From Minisyncoccota bacterium (GTDB lineage Bacteria; Patescibacteriota; Minisyncoccia; JAHIHE01; JAGLIN01), in contig JAGLIM010000066.1 of assembly GCA_023142995.1 (NCBI GenBank), positions 1-37,891 on the forward strand: a DNA stretch of 37,891 nt. Direction: 5' to 3'. Both the position numbers and the translations under genes were made by a program. Shown one piece after another: positions 21,753 through 29,123 of the stretch. The notes below the pieces were generated by a model. That model saw only the letters and a list, made by a program, of their open reading frames with translations. It was not told the DNA's origin and ran no database searches. Every line of letters begins with the position of its first letter. Position 1 is the first letter of the stretch.

Positions 21753-23507
21753 CTATCTTATTTCATATAAAACCAAATCATCTTCCTCTAATACTATCTC
21801 CAGCCACTCAGACTCATCTAAAAATCCATACTTTTCATAATCCATTTCTTTTGCCAATATAATATGAGTTATTCCTTCTAATCGTAAAAATTTAATATTT
21901 TCATTAAGCGTTTCAAATCCTTGTAAGAGCTGAAACATCTTTTTATCCCAAATCTCTTGATCACATTCCAAAAGATATACATTATCTATATTTTTACCAG
22001 CGATAACTTCAACTTGAAAAAATCTTGGAGCAGGATTTGATACTCTTTTTTCACCAGCAAAAGAAATTTTCGGATATCCGTGCCACGGCAAAAAAAGCAG
22101 TTTGTTATTTTCGTCTTGTTTTAAAATTTCATTTGCCTGATACCATGATTTTGGATAATCACTAGACTTTAATTGCCCATTAAATCCCCAAAAAATAGTC
22201 CAAACAGAAAGAAAGGGGACTAAAACGAGAAGCGTAAAAACATATCTCTGTTTTTTCGCGTAAGCAAGACCCCCAATTGGAACTAGAATGGCGTATGAGA
22301 ACGCTAGTAAGCCGACAAGCTTCTCTGTCTCACGCAAACCCTTAAAACCTGGCAGGAAGGCATATAAGACATTTATAATCGGTTTTGTAATATCAGAACC
22401 ATAACCAACAGACAACAGAACAACTGGAATAAAAATAATAGCCAAAGTTAAAATTAGCGCTATTTCCGAGGTCCGACTTCTGAAATACAATAATTCCCCT
22501 CTTGAGAGGGGTAAGGGGTGTGTTACTACTTTCCTCAACAACACATAAACCCCATAAACAGCAAAACCCAAAATAACAAAAGTCAAAACCCACCAATATT
22601 GAAAAAAATCTTTAGTTAAAAAGTAATCCGTACCCCAAAAACCATATAATGAGAGAACATTAAAAAACACCCAAAAAGACGGATCACCTTGAGTCGCAAA
22701 AGCCCTAAAATCATTTAAACTAAATTTATAATAACCACTTGAAGGACTCAAAAACCCAACCAACCAAAAAGAATTTACAACAAAAAAAAGAACAGCACCA
22801 TAAACAAAATACTTAACAAGCTTTTTATTGTCATTGTGAGAAGTACCTTTCTTTTTGTCATCTCGAAGAAGCCCCAAAGGGCGACTGAGAGATCTAAAAA
22901 TAAGATTAAGTGCATCTAATATACTTTTGGGTTTTTCTTTTTGAGACAACAACATAACAACAAACCAAACACCCCCCAACAAAACCAAAAACCAAAAAGA
23001 TATATACGCCCAATGCAAAGAAAGAATCGGATAAACAGAAAACAAAATCGCAAGTTTTAAAAAGCTTTTATTATCCAATTTTTCCAAAAATTCCAAAAAT
23101 AATTTCACAAGCAAAGGAAAAAATGCGTATCCCAAAAGAACATGCCAATGTCCAGCAAGAAACCTTTCATAAACATACGGATTTAACATATAAAAAAGAC
23201 CAGATAAAATTGCCCATTTCATCGGCAAAAAATTTTTAACAAGCTTAAACATAAAAAGTCCAGGCAAGAACAGAACAAGCGACAGAATAATTTTCTGAAT
23301 AATCTCAAGTGGTAAAGCAAAACTAAAAAGTTTAACAAGAACAATGATCGGAAAACCAGAACCTATACCATTTTTCAAATAATCGCCAAAGTCAAGACGA
23401 GGCACAAAAACCATATCCAACAAAAAAATAAACCCACCTTGATACAAAGGAAACATAATCGCCAAAGTTACAACAGCAAATATAATATACGGAAAATATT
23501 TTTTCAT
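21753..23507 (-). CDS. Multi-pass membrane protein, YfhO/GT-C-like
   Basis: The 584-aa product has about twelve hydrophobic helices and a C-terminal soluble part of about 120 residues. The first loop DMVFVPRLDFGDYLKNGIGSG follows helix 1, where GT-C glycosyltransferases carry acidic catalytic residues. PGFKGLRETEKL (386-397) matches PGFSAFREATKF in the 724-aa protein of the glycan cluster, so the two are related. The likely role is sugar transfer or lipid-linked glycan handling outside the membrane. Two in-frame stretches are repeat DNA: residues about 205-224 (RSLSRPLGLLRDDKKKGTS) and 328-347 (VTHPLPLSRGELLYFRSRTS), both in loops. The reading frame stays open. Confidence 0.75.
   Translation of the reverse strand: MKKYFPYIIFAVVTLAIMFPLYQGGFIFLLDMVFVPRLDFGDYLKNGIGSGFPIIVLVKLFSFALPLEIIQKIILSLVLFLPGLFMFKLVKNFLPMKWAILSGLFYMLNPYVYERFLAGHWHVLLGYAFFPLLVKLFLEFLEKLDNKSFLKLAILFSVYPILSLHWAYISFWFLVLLGGVWFVVMLLSQKEKPKSILDALNLIFRSLSRPLGLLRDDKKKGTSHNDNKKLVKYFVYGAVLFFVVNSFWLVGFLSPSSGYYKFSLNDFRAFATQGDPSFWVFFNVLSLYGFWGTDYFLTKDFFQYWWVLTFVILGFAVYGVYVLLRKVVTHPLPLSRGELLYFRSRTSEIALILTLAIIFIPVVLLSVGYGSDITKPIINVLYAFLPGFKGLRETEKLVGLLAFSYAILVPIGGLAYAKKQRYVFTLLVLVPFLSVWTIFWGFNGQLKSSDYPKSWYQANEILKQDENNKLLFLPWHGYPKISFAGEKRVSNPAPRFFQVEVIAGKNIDNVYLLECDQEIWDKKMFQLLQGFETLNENIKFLRLEGITHIILAKEMDYEKYGFLDESEWLEIVLEEDDLVLYEIR
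22467..22526. repeat. R4 repeat inside the 584-aa membrane protein gene
   Basis: CCCCTCTTGAGAGGGG plus the GGGGTGTGTTA tail, in frame, encodes THPLPLSRGE in a loop between hydrophobic helices. The same repeat occurs in ileS. Confidence 0.8.
22836..22895. repeat. GTCATCTCGA repeat inside the 584-aa membrane protein gene
   Basis: TGTCATCTCGAAGAAGCC and GGGCGACTGAGAGATCT encode RSLSRPLGLLRDDK in a cytoplasmic-type loop. It resembles the TCATCCTGAG-type repeat in ileS. Confidence 0.65.
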
Positions 23508-23533
23508 TTTTTTTCTTTATATATAAATATATT

Positions 23534-23650
23534 GGCTCCATACTCTGTATGGAGCCTTTTGTGATTTCAAAAAAGAATAATCCTAAGCCAATAGTCTCTG
23601 CAGGAACTGGTTTCTACGTTGGTTCAGTGTCTCTGACCTGAACCAGACAT
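23534..23650. repeat. GGCTCCATAC (R7) and GGTTCAG (R8) palindromes
   Basis: GGCTCCATAC (23534-23543) and GTATGGAGCC (23547-23556) form a perfect 10-bp stem. TTGGTTCAG (23619-23627) and CTGAACCA (23638-23645) flank TGTCTCTGAC; the same R8 form occurs twice at 27340-27480. These fill the gap between the 584-aa and 244-aa genes. Confidence 0.7.
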
Positions 23651-23685
23651 TTCTAAAAAACAGAAGCTTATACCTTCCACATTCT

Positions 23686-24420
23686 CTAACTCTCTAACTT
23701 ATTCCTTCTTCTAACATCCATCATCCTTCTCTGCTTCACAACACTTTTATTCTGCTCATTTTGCTTGTATCGAACTTCTTCAATAATTTCATCTATAGTC
23801 TTTACATTTTCTAGATTTTTTGTATCTACTTTTTCTCTCATCACTTCTTTTCTCATCACAGATATAGAATCAATACTAGTCACATCTGTCACATTCTTTT
23901 GCGAGAACTGGTTTGTAACCAGTTCTTCTTGTTTTGAAGATTCATTAACATCACCTGTCTGTATAATTTCTTCCACTAATTCAGCATTTTCAACTTGATC
24001 TAACTTCTGATCATCTTTTTTTATTTTCTCTTTTTCTTCTTTCCTAAACTCCCAAACCTGCTTTGTAACACCGATAACTAGAAAATAATAAGCCCAAACA
24101 GCAGATTGTTCAGCCCAAATCTCTCCCATTAAAAAACCATAATTGTTTTCCAAAATCAAAAGAATCGGACAGAAAACCAAACAGACAAGCGCTCCGACAA
24201 TTGAAATTCTAGAATCCAAATGCCAATAAAAAAGAGCGATCCAAAAAATCATAAACAAACTTGAATCTGTTTGCCAATCTAAGTGATATTTAAAAATACA
24301 AAACAGAACTATTAAAACAACTAAACCAACTATGTCTTTCGGTCCAGCTTTTTTCACCAAATGCAAAACACCTCTATACAGATCAATCGGCGTTATAATG
24401 TAATTTTTTATTTTGAACAT
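23686..24420 (-). CDS. Membrane protein with cytoplasmic coiled-coil tail, function unknown
   Basis: The 244-aa product has three or four hydrophobic segments in residues 28-120 (DIVGLVVLIVLFCIF; SLFMIFWIALFYWHL; IVGALVCLVFCPILLIL; WAYYFLVIGVTKQVW). A charged, largely helical tail follows (EFRKEEKEKIKKDDQKLDQVENAELVEEI). Residues 165-175 (EELVTNQFSQK) come from an in-frame copy of the GAACTGGTTTGTAACCAGTTC palindrome, so the tail evidently tolerates insertions. It lies upstream of the 584-aa membrane protein gene on the same strand. I recognise no family. Confidence 0.65.
   Translation of the reverse strand: MFKIKNYIITPIDLYRGVLHLVKKAGPKDIVGLVVLIVLFCIFKYHLDWQTDSSLFMIFWIALFYWHLDSRISIVGALVCLVFCPILLILENNYGFLMGEIWAEQSAVWAYYFLVIGVTKQVWEFRKEEKEKIKKDDQKLDQVENAELVEEIIQTGDVNESSKQEELVTNQFSQKNVTDVTSIDSISVMRKEVMREKVDTKNLENVKTIDEIIEEVRYKQNEQNKSVVKQRRMMDVRRRNKLES
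23896..23930. repeat. R3 palindrome inside the 244-aa gene
   Basis: GAACTGGTTTG-TAACCAGTTC, the core of the R3 composites, is embedded in frame in the coiled-coil tail. Confidence 0.8.
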
Positions 24421-24505
24421 ACCATTTTTGTTTTTATTTTTTTTGCAAACTCGTTGGCACTTGTTAACTCCAGTCTTCTGACCTAAACCTTTAGATTTTT
24501 TACGC

Positions 24506-24606
24506 AGGAACTGGTTTTCTCTTTCGCGGGAACTGGTTTTTTTAACCAGTTCCCTATGTTTTAAAAACGCAATAATTCTATTTGCTTAGGAAACATCAGA
24601 AACTAG
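24506..24606. repeat. R3 composite palindrome, copy
   Basis: GCGGGAACTGG and AACCAGTTCCC, then CTATGTTTT, GCAATAATTCTATTTGCTT, GGAAACAT and a decayed AACTAGTT end. The same order occurs at 31658-31765. It fills the gap before AbiE module 2. Confidence 0.8.
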
Positions 24607-24616
24607 TTATCGTCGC

Positions 24617-25396
24617 TCATAAAACTCTTTGTTTAATATATTCCTTAAAACCAAGAACTCTGTCTGAACCGTTTTTGTCAATTAAAAACGGACTGACATC
24701 TTGAGCCAGATCATTCAAATTATTTTTATTTATTGTCTCAATCAATTTGTTTTTAATCTCGCTCTTTTCCTTAATTTTCAAAACTATTTTAAGATAATCA
24801 AAATCAGGATTGGTTTTTCCAAGCAGGTATGAAACATCATAATAGTCTCTGCCCTTGCTTCGTTTTCTCTCTATGATCGCTATTATTTTTTGAGATAAAA
24901 TTACTTCTTGCGAATTAACTAAAATTTTTCTATAAACTCCAAAATTGTTTAAAATAAAACTTTTAGGTTCGTTGAGTCGCTTTTTGAGAACTGTATCTAT
25001 CCGCACTAAAATTTTTTCATCTCGATGGTCAGATAAATCATTTTCAAAAAGCAGTTTTGGAAATTTAATATAGCAATGATAGGCGCCTTTTTCTAGTGAT
25101 CTAAATTCAATTTCAAATCCTTTATTTCTCATATCAGCCATTACTTTTTCTAGGAGCAGTTCAAAATCCTGATAGTTCAGTCCGAAGTTATCAAAATCCA
25201 AATCTTCTGAAAATCTTTGGCTGTTATATACAATTCTGATTGCCGTACCGCCCATAAAACTCAGCTTTTCGCTGTTTTTTTGCTTATAAAGCGAGTCCAA
25301 AATTTCATATTGAAGATATTCAATCAAAACCGCTTTGGGATTTCGTTGAATTATTTCTGGCGAATATTCATTTTTTATTTGTTCAAAAGTTAACAT
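24617..25396 (-). CDS. AbiEii-type nucleotidyltransferase toxin, module 2
   Basis: A 259-aa member of the same toxin family as module 1. MGGTAIRIVYNSQRFSEDLDF has G-G-T (49-51) and the catalytic Asp65 and Asp67. KGRDYYDVSYLL (181-192) is the second signature. The active-site residues are intact. The start codon overlaps the antitoxin gene by 14 bases, a typical arrangement that couples their translation. Similarity to the module 1 toxin is restricted to the motif regions. It most likely inhibits translation or phage growth when the antitoxin is depleted; the exact target is not predictable. Confidence 0.9.
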   Translation of the reverse strand: MLTFEQIKNEYSPEIIQRNPKAVLIEYLQYEILDSLYKQKNSEKLSFMGGTAIRIVYNSQRFSEDLDFDNFGLNYQDFELLLEKVMADMRNKGFEIEFRSLEKGAYHCYIKFPKLLFENDLSDHRDEKILVRIDTVLKKRLNEPKSFILNNFGVYRKILVNSQEVILSQKIIAIIERKRSKGRDYYDVSYLLGKTNPDFDYLKIVLKIKEKSEIKNKLIETINKNNLNDLAQDVSPFLIDKNGSDRVLGFKEYIKQRVL

Positions 25397-25988
25397 TTGC
25401 TATATTATGAATTAATTTTTGCAGATTTTTATTATTTGCCATTTTTGTGTATTTTCGCAATTTTTCCTTGTTTAATTTTTTTATTTCAATTTCATTAAAT
25501 CTTAATTCTTCAATGTCTTCCGCAGTTTTAATTTTTGGTGAATTTAGATACAAATAATCCAAAAGCGCTTTTTCTGGTTCAGCGATTAAATAAACTTGAT
25601 TATTTTCACTGATTTTTCTATAACCAAAAAACAATTCTTTTTTCAAATGGCGATAAGAAAACAAACCAAAATTATTTTTGAAAGTTCTGGTGGTTTTAGC
25701 GGTAACTGAAGTTGGATTAAACACAATTTCAGGAATTAGACCGTATTTAAAAAGTGCCCATTCCAAACTAATATAACTTGGCTGATATAAATTAAAAGCG
25801 ATTGTTTCCATCTTTAAATTTTTTGCCCGTTCACTGATTACATAAAGCCCGTTTTTAAGTTTCTGAATATATTTTTTTTGCGACCAAAGGGAAAGCTGAT
25901 AGGGATATATTTTTATTCCCATTAGAGCTAAATCCTGAATACTGAAGATTGGATCCTCCGTTTCATTGATTAAATCTATATATTTCAT
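25383..25988 (-). CDS. AbiEi-type antitoxin / transcriptional regulator, module 2
   Basis: The 201-aa antitoxin partner of the downstream nucleotidyltransferase. I use the ATG of MKYIDLINETEDPIFSIQDL (25988) because the upstream TTG at 26021 would overlap the -10 box. The N-terminus is a winged helix (FSIQDLALMGIKIYPYQLSLWSQKKYIQKLKNGLYVIS). The rest shows the family pattern: YQPSYISLEWALFKYGLIPEIVFNPTSVTAKTTRTFKNNFGLFSYRHLKKELFFGY and LIAEPEKALLDYLYL. It is probably an autorepressor as well as a toxin antagonist. Confidence 0.88.
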   Translation of the reverse strand: MKYIDLINETEDPIFSIQDLALMGIKIYPYQLSLWSQKKYIQKLKNGLYVISERAKNLKMETIAFNLYQPSYISLEWALFKYGLIPEIVFNPTSVTAKTTRTFKNNFGLFSYRHLKKELFFGYRKISENNQVYLIAEPEKALLDYLYLNSPKIKTAEDIEELRFNEIEIKKLNKEKLRKYTKMANNKNLQKLIHNIANVNF

Positions 25989-26020
25989 TTTTTTATTATT
26001 TTTAATAATATTATGAAACA

Positions 26021-26049
26021 ATTATATCATAAAATGTTAAAAAAGTCAA
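26021..26049 (-). promoter_or_regulatory. Promoter of AbiE module 2
   Basis: On the minus strand, TTGACT (26049-26044), a 17-nt spacer and TATAAT (26026-26021), a consensus -10. Transcription would start near 26014, 26 bases before the ATG at 25988. No inverted repeat like that of module 1 is obvious. Confidence 0.75.
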
Positions 26050-26083
26050 AAACTGGTTTAAATAAACTAAATTATAAAAAATC

Positions 26084-26171
26084 GTAGTGGCAGACCTGTG
26101 TGTCTGCCTTGTTCCACGCAAAAATTCTATTCTATCCAATATTCAGGACAGACACACAGGTCTGCCACTAC
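26084..26171. repeat. GTAGTGGCAGACC palindromic composite (family R9)
   Basis: GTAGTGGCAGACCTGTG at the left and CACAGGTCTGCCACTAC at the right are reverse complements, enclosing a spacer of about 50 bases with a second CTGCC/GGACAG pair. It has replaced the end of the adjoining decayed gene. Confidence 0.8.
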
Positions 26172-26406
26172 GCAACCATTTCCAAATCACTATCTCCAAA
26201 TTATAACTCCCATCCATATTAAGCACACACCCTGACAATGAGGGGCGTAGCCCCGATAATTCCCCTCTCAAGAGGGGTGCCCCGATAGGGGTGGGGTGTG
26301 TTAAGCCACACAACTCATCAACATCCACCCACCACCCATTCAAAAACCCATCCTCCTTTTTATTATTCATTTCCAACTGCCATTGTGGATTAAATGGTTC
26401 GCTCAT
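26143..26406 (-). pseudogene. Decayed C-terminal fragment of an 834-aa-like surface protein
   Basis: An 87-codon open frame (SEPFNPQWQLEMNNKKEDGFLNGWWVDVDELCG ... SGCVLNMDGSYNLEIVIW) matches the C-terminal region of the 834-aa protein (NAWWVDVEELCG ... LSVCVLNSDGTYEIELII). The repeat-derived segment LTHPTPIGAPLLRGELSGLRP sits between the two halves, and the membrane helix expected at the end is replaced by repeat R9. With no N-terminal part, it is a relic rather than a gene. Confidence 0.7.
26243..26305. repeat. R4 repeat in the decayed fragment
   Basis: GGGGCGTAGCCCC, CCCCTCTCAAGAGGGG and CCCCGATAGGGGTGGGG with a GTGTTA tail. This extended form recurs at 27578-27643 in the second decayed fragment. 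Confidence 0.8.
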
Positions 26407-26421
26407 AGCAAGTTTTTGTTA

Positions 26422-26449
26422 TTGACAATATTTTTAAATCTGCTATTAT
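26422..26449 (+). promoter_or_regulatory. Promoter of small RNA candidate
   Basis: TTGACA (26422-26427), a 16-nt spacer and the extended -10 TGC-TATTAT (26441-26449), one of the best promoter matches in the window. Confidence 0.75.
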
Positions 26450-26455
26450 TACATC

Positions 26456-26564
26456 AATAAGTCCTGAGGGTAAAGTTTGGTGGAGGGCATTCTCTCTTTA
26501 GGAATATCCCAACGAAACCAGAACAGTCCCAAAAGGCATTTATCCGCTATTTTAGCGGATTTTT
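26456..26564 (+). ncRNA. Candidate small RNA, about 110 nt
   Basis: Bounded by a strong promoter and an intrinsic terminator. GTT-TGGT (about 26477-26483) pairs with ACCA-G-AAC (about 26517-26524) around GGG/TCCC and TTCT/AGGAA, giving one long interrupted hairpin. There is no ORF. It lacks the GGAAGCAGC-type loop expected of SRP RNA, though its size and shape are similar. The terminator overlaps the 3' end of the convergent DUF3800 gene. Confidence 0.6.
26542..26564 (+). terminator. Terminator of the small RNA, overlapping the DUF3800 gene end
   Basis: ATCCGCT (26542-26548), loop ATTTT, AGCGGAT (26554-26560), then TTTT. It sits across the last codons and stop of the gene on the other strand. 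Confidence 0.8.
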
Positions 26565-27179
26565 GATTTGGACCATTTTAAACTTTAAATCCTCAAAAAA
26601 CTTTTCATCGTCTTTAATATAAGCACGGTAGAAAATATTAGAAATAAAATCGGCAAACTCAAGTAAAATATCAGTTGTTGAAGATTGTATTTTAAATTCA
26701 ATTTTTGTTTGAGCGTGTGTTTCTTTTAGAAATTTCTTAATTTCTTTTCTAAATGTTTTTTTAGCCAAGAGACCGCCCTTGCATTTTCTGTTGTCTATTA
26801 TAATCTTTACGCTTTTATATTCTCCCAATTTTAATTTACCAAATAACACTTTAAGCAAATCAAAATATATTTTTTCAAAATCTAATTTGTTTTTGCGAAA
26901 ATAACCTTTTTCTCTTTTAAAAGAAATTTCTTGGATAATTTGAAAAACACTTAATAATGTTAAATCAAATCGCCCAATAAGTTTTAAAGTCTTTAATCTT
27001 AAATCATTAAAAGTAGAATCATTAGCATGAATACGGCGTTTACCAATAAAAGGGTAACGATACTCCTTCCATTTTTTAAACAAATTTTTCTCATCTAAAA
27101 CCGCAAATCCATTTATACTGATAAACTGTTTTTTATTTCTATCTCTTAAATTATATGATTCATCAAGATAAATATACAT
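26547..27179 (-). CDS. DUF3800 domain protein
   Basis: The 210-aa protein begins MYIYLDESYNLRDRNKKQFISINGFAV, the DUF3800 hallmark (Y-x-DES). A central acidic segment is VKIIIDNRKCKGG. The C-terminal block LLEFADFISNIFYRAYIKDDEKFFEDLKFK is also conserved. The spacing of acidic residues (Asp6, Glu7, the Asp in IIIDN, and Asp in EFAD) is compatible with an RNase H-like metal-binding fold; that is inference. DUF3800 proteins often occur in defence or mobile regions, consistent with two AbiE modules next door. Function is unproven. The last few codons overlap the terminator of the opposing small RNA. Confidence 0.85.
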   Translation of the reverse strand: MYIYLDESYNLRDRNKKQFISINGFAVLDEKNLFKKWKEYRYPFIGKRRIHANDSTFNDLRLKTLKLIGRFDLTLLSVFQIIQEISFKREKGYFRKNKLDFEKIYFDLLKVLFGKLKLGEYKSVKIIIDNRKCKGGLLAKKTFRKEIKKFLKETHAQTKIEFKIQSSTTDILLEFADFISNIFYRAYIKDDEKFFEDLKFKMVQIKNPLK

Positions 27180-27249
27180 AGTAACTGTGATTAACTTCTA
27201 ATAAGTTTTTTGATTATTCCAAAAATACTTTTTATTTCAAAATAGACTA

Positions 27250-27545
27250 CTTTCTCGTTGGTTCCAACCTCCCGACTCGTCTGCTCCAGTCTCCTGACTG
27301 GAGCATTTTGTCAAACTACACAAGATAATCCTATTTTATCTGTTGTTAATTCAATGTCTCTGACTTGAACTAATAGCTCTCTATTTCTCTGACTTCACCG
27401 ACTTTCACACCATTTCTAGTGTGATCCGACTTTACCAATCGTTGGTTCAATATCTCTGACTTGAACCAATAATCTTTCAACTTTACATATTTTAACTCTC
27501 TAGCTTTCTACTCCTCTGACTTTACGACTTTACGAACTCTCCTCC
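27250..27545. repeat. Repeat-only stretch with R7 and R8 palindromes
   Basis: TGCTCCAGT and ACTGGAGCA (27282-27304), two R8 units (TTCAATGTCTCTGACTTGAA near 27352 and TTGGTTCAATATCTCTGAC near 27453) and several CTCTGACTTTAC-like short repeats. No gene, promoter or terminator is evident. Confidence 0.6.
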
Positions 27546-27547
27546 TC

Positions 27548-27856
27548 CCATCCGCATCAAAAACACACCTCAACAACAAGGGGCGTAGCCCCGATAATTC
27601 CCCTCTTGAGAGGGGTGCCCCGACAGGGGTGGGATGTGTTACGTTGCACAACTCATCAACTCGTTAGCTCCATAATCCAGTTAGGACTGTGGAACCAATT
27701 TGCACTATCGCACAACTCATCAACATCCACCCACCACCCATTCAAAAACCCATTCAATTCAAAATGATTATCATCCAAAATCCTATCTGGTTTCACAAAT
27801 GAAATCCACTTATTTCAAAATCCATTCTCGTTTTCATTATTCATTTCCAATTGCCA
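27548..27856 (-). pseudogene. Second decayed copy of the surface-protein C-terminus
   Basis: Minus-strand translation gives WQLEMNNENENGF, a stop, KWISFVKPDRILDDNHFELN, GFLNGWWVDVDELCD, repeat-derived sequence with stops, then RCVFDADG. It aligns with the relic at 26143-26406 and the 834-aa protein. The R4 repeat lies at the same position between DVDELC and CV(L/F)N/DxDG as in that relic. A second R7-like palindrome (27664-27690) has been added. Confidence 0.65.
27578..27643. repeat. R4 repeat, extended copy
   Basis: GGGGCGTAGCCCC, CCCCTCTTGAGAGGGG and CCCCGACAGGGGTGGG with GTGTTA, closely matching the copy at 26243-26305. Confidence 0.8.
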
Positions 27857-27857
27857 T

Positions 27858-29015
27858 TTATAAAACAAACTCCTGATAATTTTTTGGCGTGATCACTTTA
27901 AATTCTGAATTTTTATAGTTATCCGTCCATTGTTTTGGCGTTTTGATTTTTTTCTTATCATTCCATTTAAATTCATAAGCAAAAAGTTGACCGTCTCGTT
28001 CTTCTATTAAGTCTATTTCTTGTTGTTCCCATGTTCTCCAAAAATATTGATTAGCGTAAATTTGTTTATAATCTCTTGTCTTCATTCGTTCCAGAAATAC
28101 AAAGTTTTCCCACAGTTGACCAATGTCATTACGCAAATTGATGGTATTGAAATTTTCTATAATTGCGTTTCTGATACCTATATCTAAAAAGAAATATTTA
28201 TTTTTTTTGGTTACTTCTTTTCGTAAATTACGGCTAAATCCTCGCACACTCACAATTACAAAAACTTTTTCCAATAAATCCAAATAGCGAGCAACTGTTT
28301 TATAATCAATGTTCAAACTATTGCTTAGCTCAGTTAAAGACACCTCGTTTCCAATTTGCCAAGCCAGAAGTTGTAATAAATCACGTAAGATCTTTGGACT
28401 TTTTATTTTTTCCAAAGCCAAAACATCTTTCAATAAATATAAATTTGTAATTTCCATTAACGCTTCTCTTTTCTCTTTGTTTGTTTCGGCAGTTAAAACT
28501 TCAGGATAACAACCAAAAAGTAATAATTGCTCTAATAATTCGTTTTCTAGCTGATAAGGAGTATAATATTTTGATAGTTCTAAAACCGAAAGAGGAAACA
28601 ATGTGTAAGTGCGTTTTCTGCCTACTAGCGGTTCGCCAATTTGACCAGCCAATTCAAATGAAGCTGATCCGGTAACAATAATTTTAATATTCTCAACATG
28701 GTCAATGATAATCTTTAAACCCAATCCTATGTTTGGAATATTTTGCGCCTCATCAATAATTATCAATTCATAATCCTTGGCAAAGCTAATTAAGCCGTCA
28801 AAATCAGGTTCACTAAATAATGTTTTTAATCTCAAATCATCACCTGTCCCTTGAAATTTTTTTAATCTAGTTTTTTTAATGAGAGCTTGCAATAATGTTG
28901 TTTTACCAATTTGCCTGGGACCATATAAGACAAGGGCTTTTTGAGGTTTAAGCAACGATTCAAGATCATAGACACGATCAAAATATTTGATTTGTTCTTG
29001 GATTTGTAAAGACAT
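27858..29015 (-). CDS. AAA ATPase with DUF4143 (archaeal-type ATPase family)
   Basis: A 385-aa P-loop ATPase of the AAA_14/DUF4143 group, widespread in prokaryotic genomes and often associated with mobile or defence regions. Walker A is GPRQIGKTT (32-40) and Walker B is LIIIDEAQ (Asp88, Glu89). Sensor-like VTGSAS follows, then a winged helix (VSLTELSNSLNIDYKTVARYLDLLEKVFVIVSV). The C-terminal DUF4143 part (EIDLIEERDGQLFAYEFKW) carries the E-x-D...E-x-K pattern of restriction-endonuclease-like folds. No specific function is established for the family. It has a private promoter. Its frame is intact although decayed DNA lies on its 3' side. Confidence 0.9.
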   Translation of the reverse strand: MSLQIQEQIKYFDRVYDLESLLKPQKALVLYGPRQIGKTTLLQALIKKTRLKKFQGTGDDLRLKTLFSEPDFDGLISFAKDYELIIIDEAQNIPNIGLGLKIIIDHVENIKIIVTGSASFELAGQIGEPLVGRKRTYTLFPLSVLELSKYYTPYQLENELLEQLLLFGCYPEVLTAETNKEKREALMEITNLYLLKDVLALEKIKSPKILRDLLQLLAWQIGNEVSLTELSNSLNIDYKTVARYLDLLEKVFVIVSVRGFSRNLRKEVTKKNKYFFLDIGIRNAIIENFNTINLRNDIGQLWENFVFLERMKTRDYKQIYANQYFWRTWEQQEIDLIEERDGQLFAYEFKWNDKKKIKTPKQWTDNYKNSEFKVITPKNYQEFVL

Positions 29016-29046
29016 ATTTTTGTAGATTTTATCTGATTATGCTTTT

Positions 29047-29075
29047 ACACTAGCATATTTATTAAAATAAGTCAA
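29047..29075 (-). promoter_or_regulatory. Promoter of the DUF4143 ATPase gene
   Basis: On the minus strand, TTGACT (29075-29070), a 17-nt spacer and the extended -10 TATGC-TAGTGT (29052-29047). The -35 box overlaps the arm of a perfect hairpin (29074-29102). Confidence 0.65.
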
Positions 29076-29102
29076 TTTCAAGGAGTCATACTCCTTGAAA
29101 TT
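29074..29102 (-). terminator. Perfect 12-bp hairpin between the 834-aa gene and the ATPase gene
   Basis: AATTTCAAGGAG and CTCCTTGAAATT enclose TCATA. It lies 22 bases past the 834-aa stop codon, so it may end that transcript, though the T-tract is poor. It also touches the ATPase -35 box and could be an operator. Confidence 0.5.
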
Positions 29103-29123
29103 AGTATATTTAGTAGTTCATTT

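Noticed and set aside
25989-26021. TTG start for the module 2 antitoxin
   Set aside because: The codon abuts a TATAAT -10 box, so it would lie upstream of the transcription start. The ATG at 25988 fits the family N-terminus.
26143-26406. Intact small gene
   Set aside because: The frame is open, but it holds only the tail of a larger protein, contains repeat R4 and ends in repeat R9, with no promoter.
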